Origin: Microcaldota archaeon
GTDB taxonomy: Archaea; Micrarchaeota; Micrarchaeia; Anstonellales; VGKX01
Assembly (NCBI GenBank): GCA_021823945.1
Contig: JAKALW010000010.1
Coordinates: 1 to 11,924 of the forward strand
DNA length: 11,924 bases
Reading direction: 5' to 3'
Shown here: one piece after another, positions 6,670 to 11,924 of the stretch
Position numbering within the stretch: position 1 is the stretch's first letter
Layout of the letters: each line of letters starts with the position of its first letter
Program-made: the position numbers and the translations under genes
The notes under the pieces: generated by a model
The model's input: only the letters and a program-made list of their open reading frames with translations
The model's database searches: none
What the model was told of the DNA's origin: nothing

Positions 6670-6678
6670 CTTATAAGC
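6670..6678 (-). promoter_or_regulatory. TATA box of the DUF2178-like/XRE operon
   Basis: CTTATAAGC on the minus strand is a good TATA box. A start about 26 bases downstream would fall near 6648, between the two palindromes, giving a leader of about 45 bases with a ribosome binding site. The operators thus sit on and just after the start site. Confidence 0.6.
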
Positions 6679-6786
6679 TTTGCCACTGGCTTGGTCAAGA
6701 AGCGCTGGGCAGATAAAAACGAGATAAATGAATGAGCTAAGAAAGATGAGTGCCCAGGGCGAGATTTGAACTCGCGGCTTCCAGAT

Positions 6787-6844
6787 TTCGCAGTGCCTTT
6801 GTATATCATAGCCCGAAGGCTCATCACTCACAAGGCATTGTACT
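6787..6844 (-). other. tRNA intron 2, canonical position 37/38, 58 nt
   Basis: The intron interrupts the anticodon loop between A37 and A38. A near-canonical bulge-helix-bulge can be drawn: exon stem CCAGA/TCTGG, 3' bulge AAA, central helix CTCA/TGCG with one mismatch, 5' bulge TAA, then GT/AC and GCCTT/AAGGC in the intron with a 5-base bulge. Cutting after the second base of each bulge regenerates the standard loop. The intron also contains AGCC-TTCG-GGCT, a UUCG-capped hairpin (6811-6822). No protein is encoded. Confidence 0.85.
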
Positions 6845-6868
6845 TATGAGTCTGGCACTCTAACCAGG

Positions 6869-6923
6869 CTCCTCCGCCATAAGCGGTTATCTATGCGTAT
6901 GCAAAATAACCGCAAAAAGGCGT
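6869..6923 (-). other. tRNA intron 1, non-canonical D-loop position, about 55 nt
   Basis: The intron separates acceptor, D-stem 5' strand and A14-G15 from the rest of the D-loop. It folds into a hairpin: CGCC (6922-6919) with GGCG (6878-6875), then an internal loop, then an 8-bp stem GCGGTTAT/ATAACCGC (6913-6906 with 6890-6883). At its base CTC of the D-stem can pair with GAG (6874-6872), leaving a 3-base bulge AGA at the 5' junction and GAG at the 3' junction, a relaxed bulge-helix-bulge. AG occurs at both junctions, so the exact boundary is ambiguous by one or two bases (54-55 nt). Confidence 0.85.
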
Positions 6924-6963
6924 CTGAGTTACCTGGGCACTTGGCAATTCTTGGGAATACAAG

Positions 6964-6972
6964 TAATAAAAA
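6964..6972 (-). promoter_or_regulatory. TATA-like box for the tRNA gene
   Basis: TTTTTATTA on the minus strand is centred about 30 bases upstream of G1 of the tRNA (6938). This is the expected place if transcription starts a few bases before the mature 5' end. It independently supports exon 1 as the true 5' end. Confidence 0.5.
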
Positions 6973-7050
6973 GCTGACTTTGGGGGAATGGCGGCAAAGC
7001 ATTGCAATATGCCTGGTGGCTGCAACTTTTCCCTCCCTATGGTCACGTCA

Positions 7051-7060
7051 AGTATTAAAA
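7051..7060 (+). promoter_or_regulatory. TATA-like box for the LamG surface protein gene
   Basis: AGTATTAAAA is centred about 28 bases before the ATG at 7084, which places the transcript start on or next to that ATG. It supports the short start that begins with a signal peptide. The region 6973-7050 between this box and the divergent tRNA promoter shows no other feature. Confidence 0.5.
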
Positions 7061-7083
7061 GAAAAGAACAAGATAAGGATGGC

Positions 7084-9894
7084 ATGCGAACAAGGGGGGC
7101 GTTTGCCTTACTGTGCATCTTATTCTTAGCCGCAGCCCCGGCAATTTTCGCGGCCTACCCGCCGGGGCTGGTTTCATACTGGCCTTTCGACTCAAATGCC
7201 AATGACGCGCTTGGCGTGAACAACGGGACGGTCAGCGGCGCGACATTGCAGGCCGCAGGCGGCCAGGTCGGGGGGGCTTACAGCTTCAATACCAGCCAGT
7301 ACATAGCGCTTCCGAACGCTTCTTCAAGCCTGAACCTGCCCGTGTTCAGCATATCCGTGTGGGTAAGGCCCGCATCTTTCACTACCTCATACCCTACAAT
7401 CATACGCAAATACGGCGTGAGTGACCAGGGCTATAACGAGAACTATCATCTCCGGGTGAGCGCAAATGCAAACGACGGCTTGGTCCTTTTCAGGATAGGC
7501 TCTGGCCCTCCGTCAAACCAGTCCGCAAGCGTCGTGTCAACAGCCCCGATTCCGCTGAACCAGTGGACACTGATAACTGCCACATTTGACGGCTCAAATT
7601 CGAGCCTCTACATCAACGGCATTCTCAACTCCTCGGCTTCCGTAAACTTCACGCCGCAGTATTCCCAGACTACCAAGGACTACGTGGGCATATACGGCGG
7701 CGACGGCTATAACACATACGGCTTCAACGGCTCGATTGACGAGCTTGCTATTTACAACCGCTCGCTTTCCGCCTCGGAAGCCTCGCAGCTCTACAATGCT
7801 TCCAAGGGTGGCGTAACGAATTATTTCGGCGACTGCGTCCAGTCCTGCCCCTCATTTGGCCTGGGCACAGAATCCAATAATTCAATACTTGCAAGGACAA
7901 GTGCGTTTGTGAATGTAACCATCCAGTCTATCGCATCTCTTGCCAATTTCACATTCAACTGGAACGGCACGTCTTACAGTCCTTACGACAGTTCTCTTTT
8001 GGGCATGTGGAACCTCGACAACAATTCCGCCGTCGGCGATTCAGCCACAGTGGCTGCGGATGCCAGCGGCAATGGCAACAATGGCAACATAGTGTCGGCG
8101 CAGTGGGGCCCTGGAAAATACGGCTTGGGCCTCCTGTTTTTCGGCAATGCCACTGGCTCCAGGGCCAGCGTGCCTGACAACAACAGGACCGACATTTATT
8201 CGGCCAACATCACGCTTAGCGCCTGGATAAAATTCACCCAGCTCCAGGAATACTTTTCTAGCGGCTATTACTTCGGCTCAATAGCCGGCAAGGGCTGGCT
8301 TGCAACCGTGCCTGACGGCGGCTATGGCCTCTATGTGGGAAATGATAGCATATACTGGCAGGTCAGGAAAGACCCCGCAGTTGTCTTTCTTACAAGCCCG
8401 GGCGCTTACAGGGACGGCCAGTGGCACAATGCGGTCGGCGTCCTTTCCAGGGGCTCAAGCCCCAACCTGCTCCTCTACGTAGACGGCGCGCTTGTGAACT
8501 CTACCACCAATACTTCTCTTGACAGCCTCAGCCTCAATTCCAACTATAGCTTCGACATCGGCGTCTCGGAAGCAGTTCCTGGCACTTACAGGTTCTATTT
8601 CAACGGCTCCATAGACGAGGTGAGGCTCTACAACCGCTCCCTCTCCGCATCCGAGGTAGCAATGCTCTACGCGTCGAACATGCAGAAAATAAATTCGACT
8701 TCCTGGGCGTTCGTCTCAAACCAGACCGGGCTTACAAATGGCAATTACACATATTACGCCTATGGCTCTGACACCAGCGGCAATTCGAACTCCACGGCTC
8801 CAGTGACATTCACGGTTTCAAGCCAGTCTTTTTCTGGAAGCGGCAGCGCGAGTTCGTGTATCAACCTCACCCAGTCGGGCAACTACACACTTGCCGCGAA
8901 CTTGTCGTCTTCCGTCACGTGCATTGGCATACTATCTGACAATGTCACGCTCGACTGCCAGAACCATTCCATAACGGGCAATAATTCTGCCTCGTCTTAC
9001 GGCATTTACGTGGCAGGGGCCAATGCGGCTGTCAGCAATTGCCAGATATCGAATTTCACCGACGCGCTCCACCTTTCCGGCGCGGACAACGGGGCTTATT
9101 CAAACAACACTTTCATTGCAAGCTCCAACGCCCACGTCTACATGGACGCCGTATCATATGGCAACGTGATATCCGCCAACAACTTCACGGGCGACCCTGC
9201 GTATTATGTCTACGACCTTAACGGCGGCAACAGCCTCAACGGCACAGCGGCCTCGCATCCGCAGGGAAACATCTACTCGAACGTGATGAACGGCAGCGTC
9301 ACAGTCATATCGTTCAACAGGACGGCCTCCTCAATACCGGGCTTGTTCATAGGCGACATTGGCTCCGGCTATCCTTACAATTCCACTACCTCGCAGGGCA
9401 AGGTCTTCGGCTCTGGCGCGGACTACGCGCCCCTCACGCAGCTGGACACATACAACCAGATATCGGTCTACGCCTCCGACAATTCCAGCACCATCGTCTT
9501 CAACAACCCAGGCTTCAGCGGCCAGGCATACATTGTGCAGGTCTCCAATTCCACCACGGACATGGCCGGCGGGATTACGGGCTTCTACGTGCTGAACCTT
9601 GGCAACGTCAACGTGAGCATAAGCGAGCTTTCCACGCAGTCAGCAGCGCAGTTCATAGGCGGCTCCGGGGCGCAGTTCGGCTTTTTCGGCGGCGTTACAA
9701 AGGCGGGCGCATGCGTTTCCGGTCTCGTGACGTCCTATTCCGAGTTCAATGGAACCTACCAGCCGGTATGCGGCAAGCTCGGCTATGCGCCGTCGCCAAA
9801 TGAAATCGCCTCTTACCTGAGAATACAGGTGCCGTCAGATTCGCCCACGCACGCTAGCTATACCACCATAACCTTCACGGGCACGCCAAACTAG
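7084..9894 (+). CDS. secreted surface protein with two LamG-like domains and a beta-helix region
   Basis: The protein has 936 residues. A signal peptide (MRTRGAFALLCILFLAAAPAIFA, residues 1-23) is followed by a first concanavalin A-like/LamG domain (about 27-240). A linker with a Cys pair and a second LamG domain (about 300-532) come next. Both domains end in the same signature, FNGSIDE..(6)..NRSLSASE. Then come a short Ig-like stretch (about 535-580), a right-handed beta-helix-like region (about 590-720) and a C-terminal domain (about 720-936). N-x-S/T sequons are very frequent, suggesting heavy N-glycosylation. No C-terminal membrane anchor or sorting signal is visible, so the protein may be released or held by partners. 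The open frame runs 32 codons further upstream, but the signal peptide and TATA spacing fix this ATG. LamG domains commonly bind carbohydrates, so adhesion or glycan binding is likely; no catalytic motif is seen. Confidence 0.85.
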   Translation: MRTRGAFALLCILFLAAAPAIFAAYPPGLVSYWPFDSNANDALGVNNGTVSGATLQAAGGQVGGAYSFNTSQYIALPNASSSLNLPVFSISVWVRPASFTTSYPTIIRKYGVSDQGYNENYHLRVSANANDGLVLFRIGSGPPSNQSASVVSTAPIPLNQWTLITATFDGSNSSLYINGILNSSASVNFTPQYSQTTKDYVGIYGGDGYNTYGFNGSIDELAIYNRSLSASEASQLYNASKGGVTNYFGDCVQSCPSFGLGTESNNSILARTSAFVNVTIQSIASLANFTFNWNGTSYSPYDSSLLGMWNLDNNSAVGDSATVAADASGNGNNGNIVSAQWGPGKYGLGLLFFGNATGSRASVPDNNRTDIYSANITLSAWIKFTQLQEYFSSGYYFGSIAGKGWLATVPDGGYGLYVGNDSIYWQVRKDPAVVFLTSPGAYRDGQWHNAVGVLSRGSSPNLLLYVDGALVNSTTNTSLDSLSLNSNYSFDIGVSEAVPGTYRFYFNGSIDEVRLYNRSLSASEVAMLYASNMQKINSTSWAFVSNQTGLTNGNYTYYAYGSDTSGNSNSTAPVTFTVSSQSFSGSGSASSCINLTQSGNYTLAANLSSSVTCIGILSDNVTLDCQNHSITGNNSASSYGIYVAGANAAVSNCQISNFTDALHLSGADNGAYSNNTFIASSNAHVYMDAVSYGNVISANNFTGDPAYYVYDLNGGNSLNGTAASHPQGNIYSNVMNGSVTVISFNRTASSIPGLFIGDIGSGYPYNSTTSQGKVFGSGADYAPLTQLDTYNQISVYASDNSSTIVFNNPGFSGQAYIVQVSNSTTDMAGGITGFYVLNLGNVNVSISELSTQSAAQFIGGSGAQFGFFGGVTKAGACVSGLVTSYSEFNGTYQPVCGKLGYAPSPNEIASYLRIQVPSDSPTHASYTTITFTGTPN

Positions 9895-9902
9895 GGGGGG
9901 GG
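9894..9902. repeat. nine-base poly-G tract directly after the surface protein stop codon
   Basis: The last G of the TAG stop begins a run of nine G. The tract lies outside the reading frame, so slippage would not alter the protein. The rest of the gap to the pilin gene (9903-9988) holds only that gene's promoter; I see no T-rich terminator for the surface protein gene. Confidence 0.9.
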
Positions 9903-9949
9903 CAAAGGCGCAATGGCTTGGCAGTTTCTGGGGCTTTTCATGTCCGCCG

Positions 9950-9966
9950 ATATATAGTATTAAAAA
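9950..9966 (+). promoter_or_regulatory. TATA region of the pilin-like gene
   Basis: Two overlapping A/T-rich elements, GATATATA (9950-9957) and TATTAAAAA (9958-9966), lie 25-40 bases before the ATG at 9989. The second puts the expected start within about two bases of the ATG (leaderless). The first gives a leader of about nine bases. Confidence 0.5.
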
Positions 9967-9988
9967 CATCCTCAGGGCACATGAGAAT

Positions 9989-10462
9989 ATGGCACATGGA
10001 AACAAGCTGCGCCGCGGCCAGGCAGCGACAGAATACCTGATAATTCTCTCGGTAGTGGTAATAATCGCGCTCATAGTGGTGGGCGTGCTGCGCGGGTTTG
10101 CGTCCCAGTCAACGGGAGACATTGCCAATACCCAGCAGAAGCTTGCGTGGCAAAGCCAGGACGTTGTCCTGGAAGCATACACTGTATATTCCAATGGGCA
10201 CGGAGTGTTCCTAATCCAAAACAGGCTCGATTACCCAATAAAAATCTCCAATGTCTCGGTAGGCGGGAATTGGCATGAAATATCAAAGTCAGACGCAATC
10301 AACCCTGGGGCCAAGTATTCCCTTGACATTCCGGCAGGCGCAATCCAGCCGGGAGAGCCCCGGGCGCCTTATTCTTTCGATATTGTGATGAAATATGCCC
10401 ACGCCCAGTACCCGGAGATTGTGAATTCAGTTAGCGGCACAATAGCGGGCAATTACGAGTAG
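9989..10462 (+). CDS. class III signal peptide-containing pilin-like protein
   Basis: This 157-residue protein begins with a basic n-region (MAHGNKLRRG), then QAATEY at residues 11-16, then a hydrophobic helix (about 17-35). This is the archaeal class III signal peptide, in which a prepilin peptidase of the EppA/FlaK type cuts before the Q of a QxxxE motif and the helix becomes the core of a pilus-like filament. Here cleavage is expected between G10 and Q11, with E15 as the conserved glutamate. The remainder (about 36-157) is a small beta-rich domain with one N-x-S site (NVS). It follows the LamG surface protein on the same strand 94 bases downstream, so the two may be parts of one attachment apparatus. 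Peptidase and assembly ATPase genes are not in this window. Confidence 0.85.
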   Translation: MAHGNKLRRGQAATEYLIILSVVVIIALIVVGVLRGFASQSTGDIANTQQKLAWQSQDVVLEAYTVYSNGHGVFLIQNRLDYPIKISNVSVGGNWHEISKSDAINPGAKYSLDIPAGAIQPGEPRAPYSFDIVMKYAHAQYPEIVNSVSGTIAGNYE

Positions 10463-10477
10463 TTTTTTCTACTTTTT
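10463..10477 (+). terminator. T-rich terminator of the pilin-like gene
   Basis: TTTTTT directly follows the TAG stop, then CTAC and TTTTT. Two T-runs in the first 15 untranslated bases form a plausible archaeal terminator. Confidence 0.6.
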
Positions 10478-10553
10478 CAGTAGGTTTGCCCCAAAGGGTC
10501 AAGGCCGGCTATACCCTTTTTGCAAAGCCCGCAGCCTCCGCTATGCTAAGCGG

Positions 10554-10574
10554 AAAAAAAAGGCTGGAAAAAAA
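10554..10574 (-). terminator. double T-tract terminator of the M42 peptidase gene
   Basis: On the minus strand, T7 (10574-10568) and T8 (10561-10554) follow the stop codon at 10578 within 25 bases. The rest of the convergent gap (10478-10553) holds an inverted repeat CCGCT/AGCGG (about 10538-10553) and no open frame I would support. Confidence 0.65.
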
Positions 10575-10577
10575 GGT

Positions 10578-11636
10578 TCAGAACTTGCCTTTGAGCGCCA
10601 AGCCTACAACCAGGTCAATTGTCCTTTTCAGGTCCGCAAGCGAGCAGACTGACACGTTCGAGTGGATGTACCTTGACGGCACGCAAATTGCGACCGAGGG
10701 TATCCCGCCCTTGAGGTTATATACTGAAGACGCGTCAGTGGCGCCGCCCTCGACAACCTCCAGCTGGCACGGGATTTTGAGCTTTTTCGCTGTTTCGAGC
10801 ACCATTGCCGCGAGGCGCTTGTCAACCACATTGCCCCTTCCTGATGCCTCGACCATCGTAATGGCTGGGCCTTTCCCGAGGCAGACAGCGCCGTCCTCCT
10901 CGCGCATCTCCGGATGGTCGCCAGCTACCGAAGTGTCCACTGCTATGAAGCTTGAGGGTTCCAGGTTCCACGCGGAAATCATGGCGCCCTTGCCAAATGT
11001 CGAGACCTCCTCCTGGACAGTGCCGACTATGACCACGTTCTTGGCCTTGAGCCTTTTCGCAATCTCCACAAGCGCGAAACAGCCAATCCTGTCGTCGAGC
11101 GCCTTGCCTGTAACAAGGTCGTTTCCAAGCCGCGCAAGGTCCATCTCAAATGAAATCGGGTCGCCAATCTCAACGCCCATCTTGCGCGCCTCCTTGTCGG
11201 ACTTCGCGCCAATGTCAATGAACATGGATTGCGCGTCGTACGCCTTGTCCATCTCCGACGCCTTGGTGACGTGCGGCGGTTTCGTGCCTATTACTCCGAA
11301 AATCTTGCCCTTCTTCGTCTTGACAATCACGCGCTGGTTCGGGAGCATCCTGCTGTCAATGCCGCCTATTTTGGCGAACTTCAAGAAACCCTTTTTGGAA
11401 ACGTACTTGACGAGCATGCCTATCTCGTCCATGTGCGCCGCGATAACCATGGGCTTCGACTTCTTGTCAAACGCCGGGGAATACGCAATGACGTCCCCCA
11501 TCATGTCAAACTCTACTTTGTAGCCGAGCTTTGCGAGCCTGCCTTTTAGGAGTTCAGATATCTCCTCCTCGTGCGCCGGTATGCCGAACGCCTCCGTGAA
11601 CCTTGCGATTTCCTCAAAATCAAACTGCGTTGCCAT
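10578..11636 (-). CDS. M42 family metallopeptidase (TET-type aminopeptidase)
   Basis: From the chosen start the protein has 352 residues, the usual length of M42 aminopeptidases. These form large tetrahedral cytosolic complexes and trim peptides from their N-terminus using two metal ions (often Zn or Co). All expected residues are visible: AHMDEIG (H68, D70), KALDDRIG (D181/D182), VQEEV (E209 base and E210 ligand), AVDTS (D234) and RYIHS (H325). Positions agree closely with those I recall for Pyrococcus TET. The stretch after EEV reads STFGKGA, slightly longer than the common GLRGA. The open frame extends 68 codons upstream, across the promoter and the start of the divergent RNase Z gene. AGGAGG at 11644-11649, seven bases before ATG 11636, fixes the start. 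Older annotations may call such proteins cellulase or endoglucanase M. Confidence 0.93.
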   Translation of the reverse strand: MATQFDFEEIARFTEAFGIPAHEEEISELLKGRLAKLGYKVEFDMMGDVIAYSPAFDKKSKPMVIAAHMDEIGMLVKYVSKKGFLKFAKIGGIDSRMLPNQRVIVKTKKGKIFGVIGTKPPHVTKASEMDKAYDAQSMFIDIGAKSDKEARKMGVEIGDPISFEMDLARLGNDLVTGKALDDRIGCFALVEIAKRLKAKNVVIVGTVQEEVSTFGKGAMISAWNLEPSSFIAVDTSVAGDHPEMREEDGAVCLGKGPAITMVEASGRGNVVDKRLAAMVLETAKKLKIPCQLEVVEGGATDASSVYNLKGGIPSVAICVPSRYIHSNVSVCSLADLKRTIDLVVGLALKGKF

Positions 11637-11643
11637 ATGTATT

Positions 11644-11649
11644 CCTCCT
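11644..11649 (-). promoter_or_regulatory. strong ribosome binding site of the M42 peptidase gene
   Basis: AGGAGG on the minus strand, seven bases before the ATG, is the best Shine-Dalgarno sequence in the window. It excludes the upstream 68-codon extension. Confidence 0.85.
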
Positions 11650-11673
11650 TTCCGAGAATTAGCATCGTACTGG

Positions 11674-11683
11674 AAAAATATAG
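11674..11683 (-). promoter_or_regulatory. TATA-like box for the M42 peptidase gene
   Basis: CTATATTTTT on the minus strand would place the start near 11653, giving a short leader that just includes the AGGAGG site. The alternative is use of the neighbouring box at 11694-11702 in the minus direction, with a leader of about 36 bases. Confidence 0.45.
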
Positions 11684-11693
11684 GCGCGAAACC

Positions 11694-11702
11694 GTTTATA
11701 AG
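11694..11702 (+). promoter_or_regulatory. TATA box of the RNase Z gene
   Basis: GTTTATAAG is centred about 27 bases before the ATG at 11725 and preceded by a purine-rich CGAAAC (11687-11692), a good BRE. Transcription should begin on or next to the start codon. The core TTATAA is palindromic and could also work in the opposite direction. Confidence 0.65.
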
Positions 11703-11724
11703 CGTGCCTAAAGATATACTACCC

Positions 11725-11924
11725 ATGCTAAGGATAACTGTATTGGGGAGCGGCGCGTCGGTGCCGTCAGTGGCCAGGAACCTTCCGTCAATCTGCGTCA
11801 GGTACGGAGGCTTGTACGTTTTCGACTGCGGCGAGGGCACCCAGCGCCAGATGATGAGATACGCCGTGGGCTATGGCTCAGTGAAAGCCATATTCATAAC
11901 CCACCTGCACCCCGACCATTACCT
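11725..11924 (+). CDS. rnz: ribonuclease Z, N-terminal part (cut by window end)
   Basis: The first 66 codons are present and the gene runs off the window. The protein begins MLRITVLGSGASVPSVARNLPS, then VFDCGEGTQRQMMRY, then FITHLHPDHY. This is the N-terminal signature of RNase Z, a metallo-beta-lactamase-fold endonuclease that removes the 3' trailer of pre-tRNA. It fits the tRNA here, which encodes no CCA. The zinc motif HxHxDH is intact (HLHPDH), with proline where glycine is common (HLHGDH). The FDCGEGTQ motif separates it from other metallo-beta-lactamases. Start: ATG preceded by a TATA box at leaderless distance and by no ribosome binding site. It diverges from the M42 peptidase gene. 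Confidence 0.92.
   Translation, partial: MLRITVLGSGASVPSVARNLPSICVRYGGLYVFDCGEGTQRQMMRYAVGYGSVKAIFITHLHPDHY

Larger units (their letters stand above)
6751..6938 (-). tRNA. tRNA with CAU anticodon (probably elongator Met), three exons and two introns
   Basis: Exon 1 (6938-6924) gives acceptor GCCCAGG, T8, A9, D-stem ACTC and A14-G15. Exon 2 (about 6868-6845) gives the rest of the D-loop (CCTGGTTA), D-stem GAGT, G26, anticodon stem CCAGA and loop CTCATA with anticodon CAT. Exon 3 (6786-6751) gives A38, stem TCTGG, variable AAGCC, T-arm GCGAG-TTCAAAT-CTCGC, acceptor CCTGGGC and A73. All stems pair perfectly: acceptor 7/7, D 4/4, anticodon 5/5, T 5/5. The mature length is about 75 bases. CCA is not encoded. 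G1-C72 and an anticodon stem without three G-C pairs argue against initiator Met. Elongator Met is favoured, but Ile2 (CAU, agmatidine-modified) cannot be excluded. A TATA-like box lies about 30 bases upstream. Confidence 0.93.

Noticed and set aside
6751..6880. A degenerate tRNA or tRNA pseudogene with mismatched acceptor and no D-stem
   Set aside because: The missing 13-15 bases of the 5' end lie at 6938-6924 and restore perfect acceptor and D-stems, so it is an intact split-exon tRNA.
6883..6913. 8-bp inverted repeat near the tRNA considered as a terminator or att site
   Set aside because: It is best explained as the hairpin of the D-loop intron; no integrase or second copy is present.
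6988..7083. Extra 32 N-terminal codons of the LamG surface protein
   Set aside because: They contain a TATA-like box and precede a textbook signal peptide that would otherwise be internal.
10538..10553. CCGCT/AGCGG inverted repeat as an intrinsic terminator for plus-strand transcripts
   Set aside because: It is followed by A rather than T on plus, and on minus the T-tract precedes it; the T-tracts alone explain termination.
10486..11523. 345-codon open frame on the plus strand opposite the M42 peptidase
   Set aside because: It is a composition shadow: it lies antisense to a gene with all catalytic motifs, starts in a terminator region, and shows no recognisable domain.
11637..11840. Extra 68 N-terminal codons of the M42 peptidase
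   Set aside because: They overlap the divergent RNase Z gene and its promoter, while a strong AGGAGG site precedes the inner ATG.
1..11924. CRISPR array, insertion sequence, phage or toxin-antitoxin system
   Set aside because: No direct repeat array, transposase, integrase or terminal inverted repeat is visible. The XRE gene's partner is a six-helix membrane protein rather than a toxin fold.

Overview
The window looks like archaeal chromosome, most likely from the DPANN group (Micrarchaeota- or Diapherotrites-like). That placement is inference; no ribosomal marker is present. The evidence is a class III (archaeal pilin-type) signal peptide, a UbiA enzyme of the type used for ether-lipid synthesis, TET-type M42 peptidase and RNase Z genes, a tRNA with archaeal bulge-helix-bulge introns, and promoters made of a TATA box about 26 bases from the start. 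Genes are tightly packed, alternate in strand, and overlap by a few bases. There is no CRISPR array, insertion sequence or prophage.

Left part (1-5774): the last codons of an unknown gene overlap a squalene-synthase-like gene. Then come a two-helix membrane protein of unknown function (minus), an UppP-type polyprenyl pyrophosphate phosphatase (plus), and a minus-strand pair encoding a UbiA prenyltransferase and a CPA2-type cation/proton antiporter. A 65-residue membrane protein diverges from UbiA. Three of these products act on polyprenyl diphosphates or polyprenyl lipids, so the region leans towards isoprenoid and membrane-lipid work, although they are not one operon.

Middle part (5775-6972): a minus-strand operon encodes a six-helix DUF2178-like membrane protein and a 63-residue XRE repressor. 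Two 16-bp palindromes lie 21 bp apart between its TATA box and start codon, so autoregulation is likely. Upstream is a CAU-anticodon tRNA (probably elongator Met) split into three exons, with one intron in the D-loop and one at the canonical 37/38 site. The D-loop intron is easy to miss because the 5' acceptor strand lies about 55 bases away from the rest of the tRNA.

Right part (6973-11924): a secreted two-LamG, beta-helix surface protein is followed by a class III signal peptide pilin-like protein, suggesting a cell-surface or attachment module. An M42 aminopeptidase (minus) and the start of RNase Z (plus, cut by the window end) diverge from a compact promoter region.

Two translation start modes coexist. 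Several first genes have a TATA box that places transcription start on or within a few bases of the ATG (leaderless), while others carry clear GGTGA or GGAGG ribosome binding sites. This moves several start codons inward from the longest possible open reading frame.
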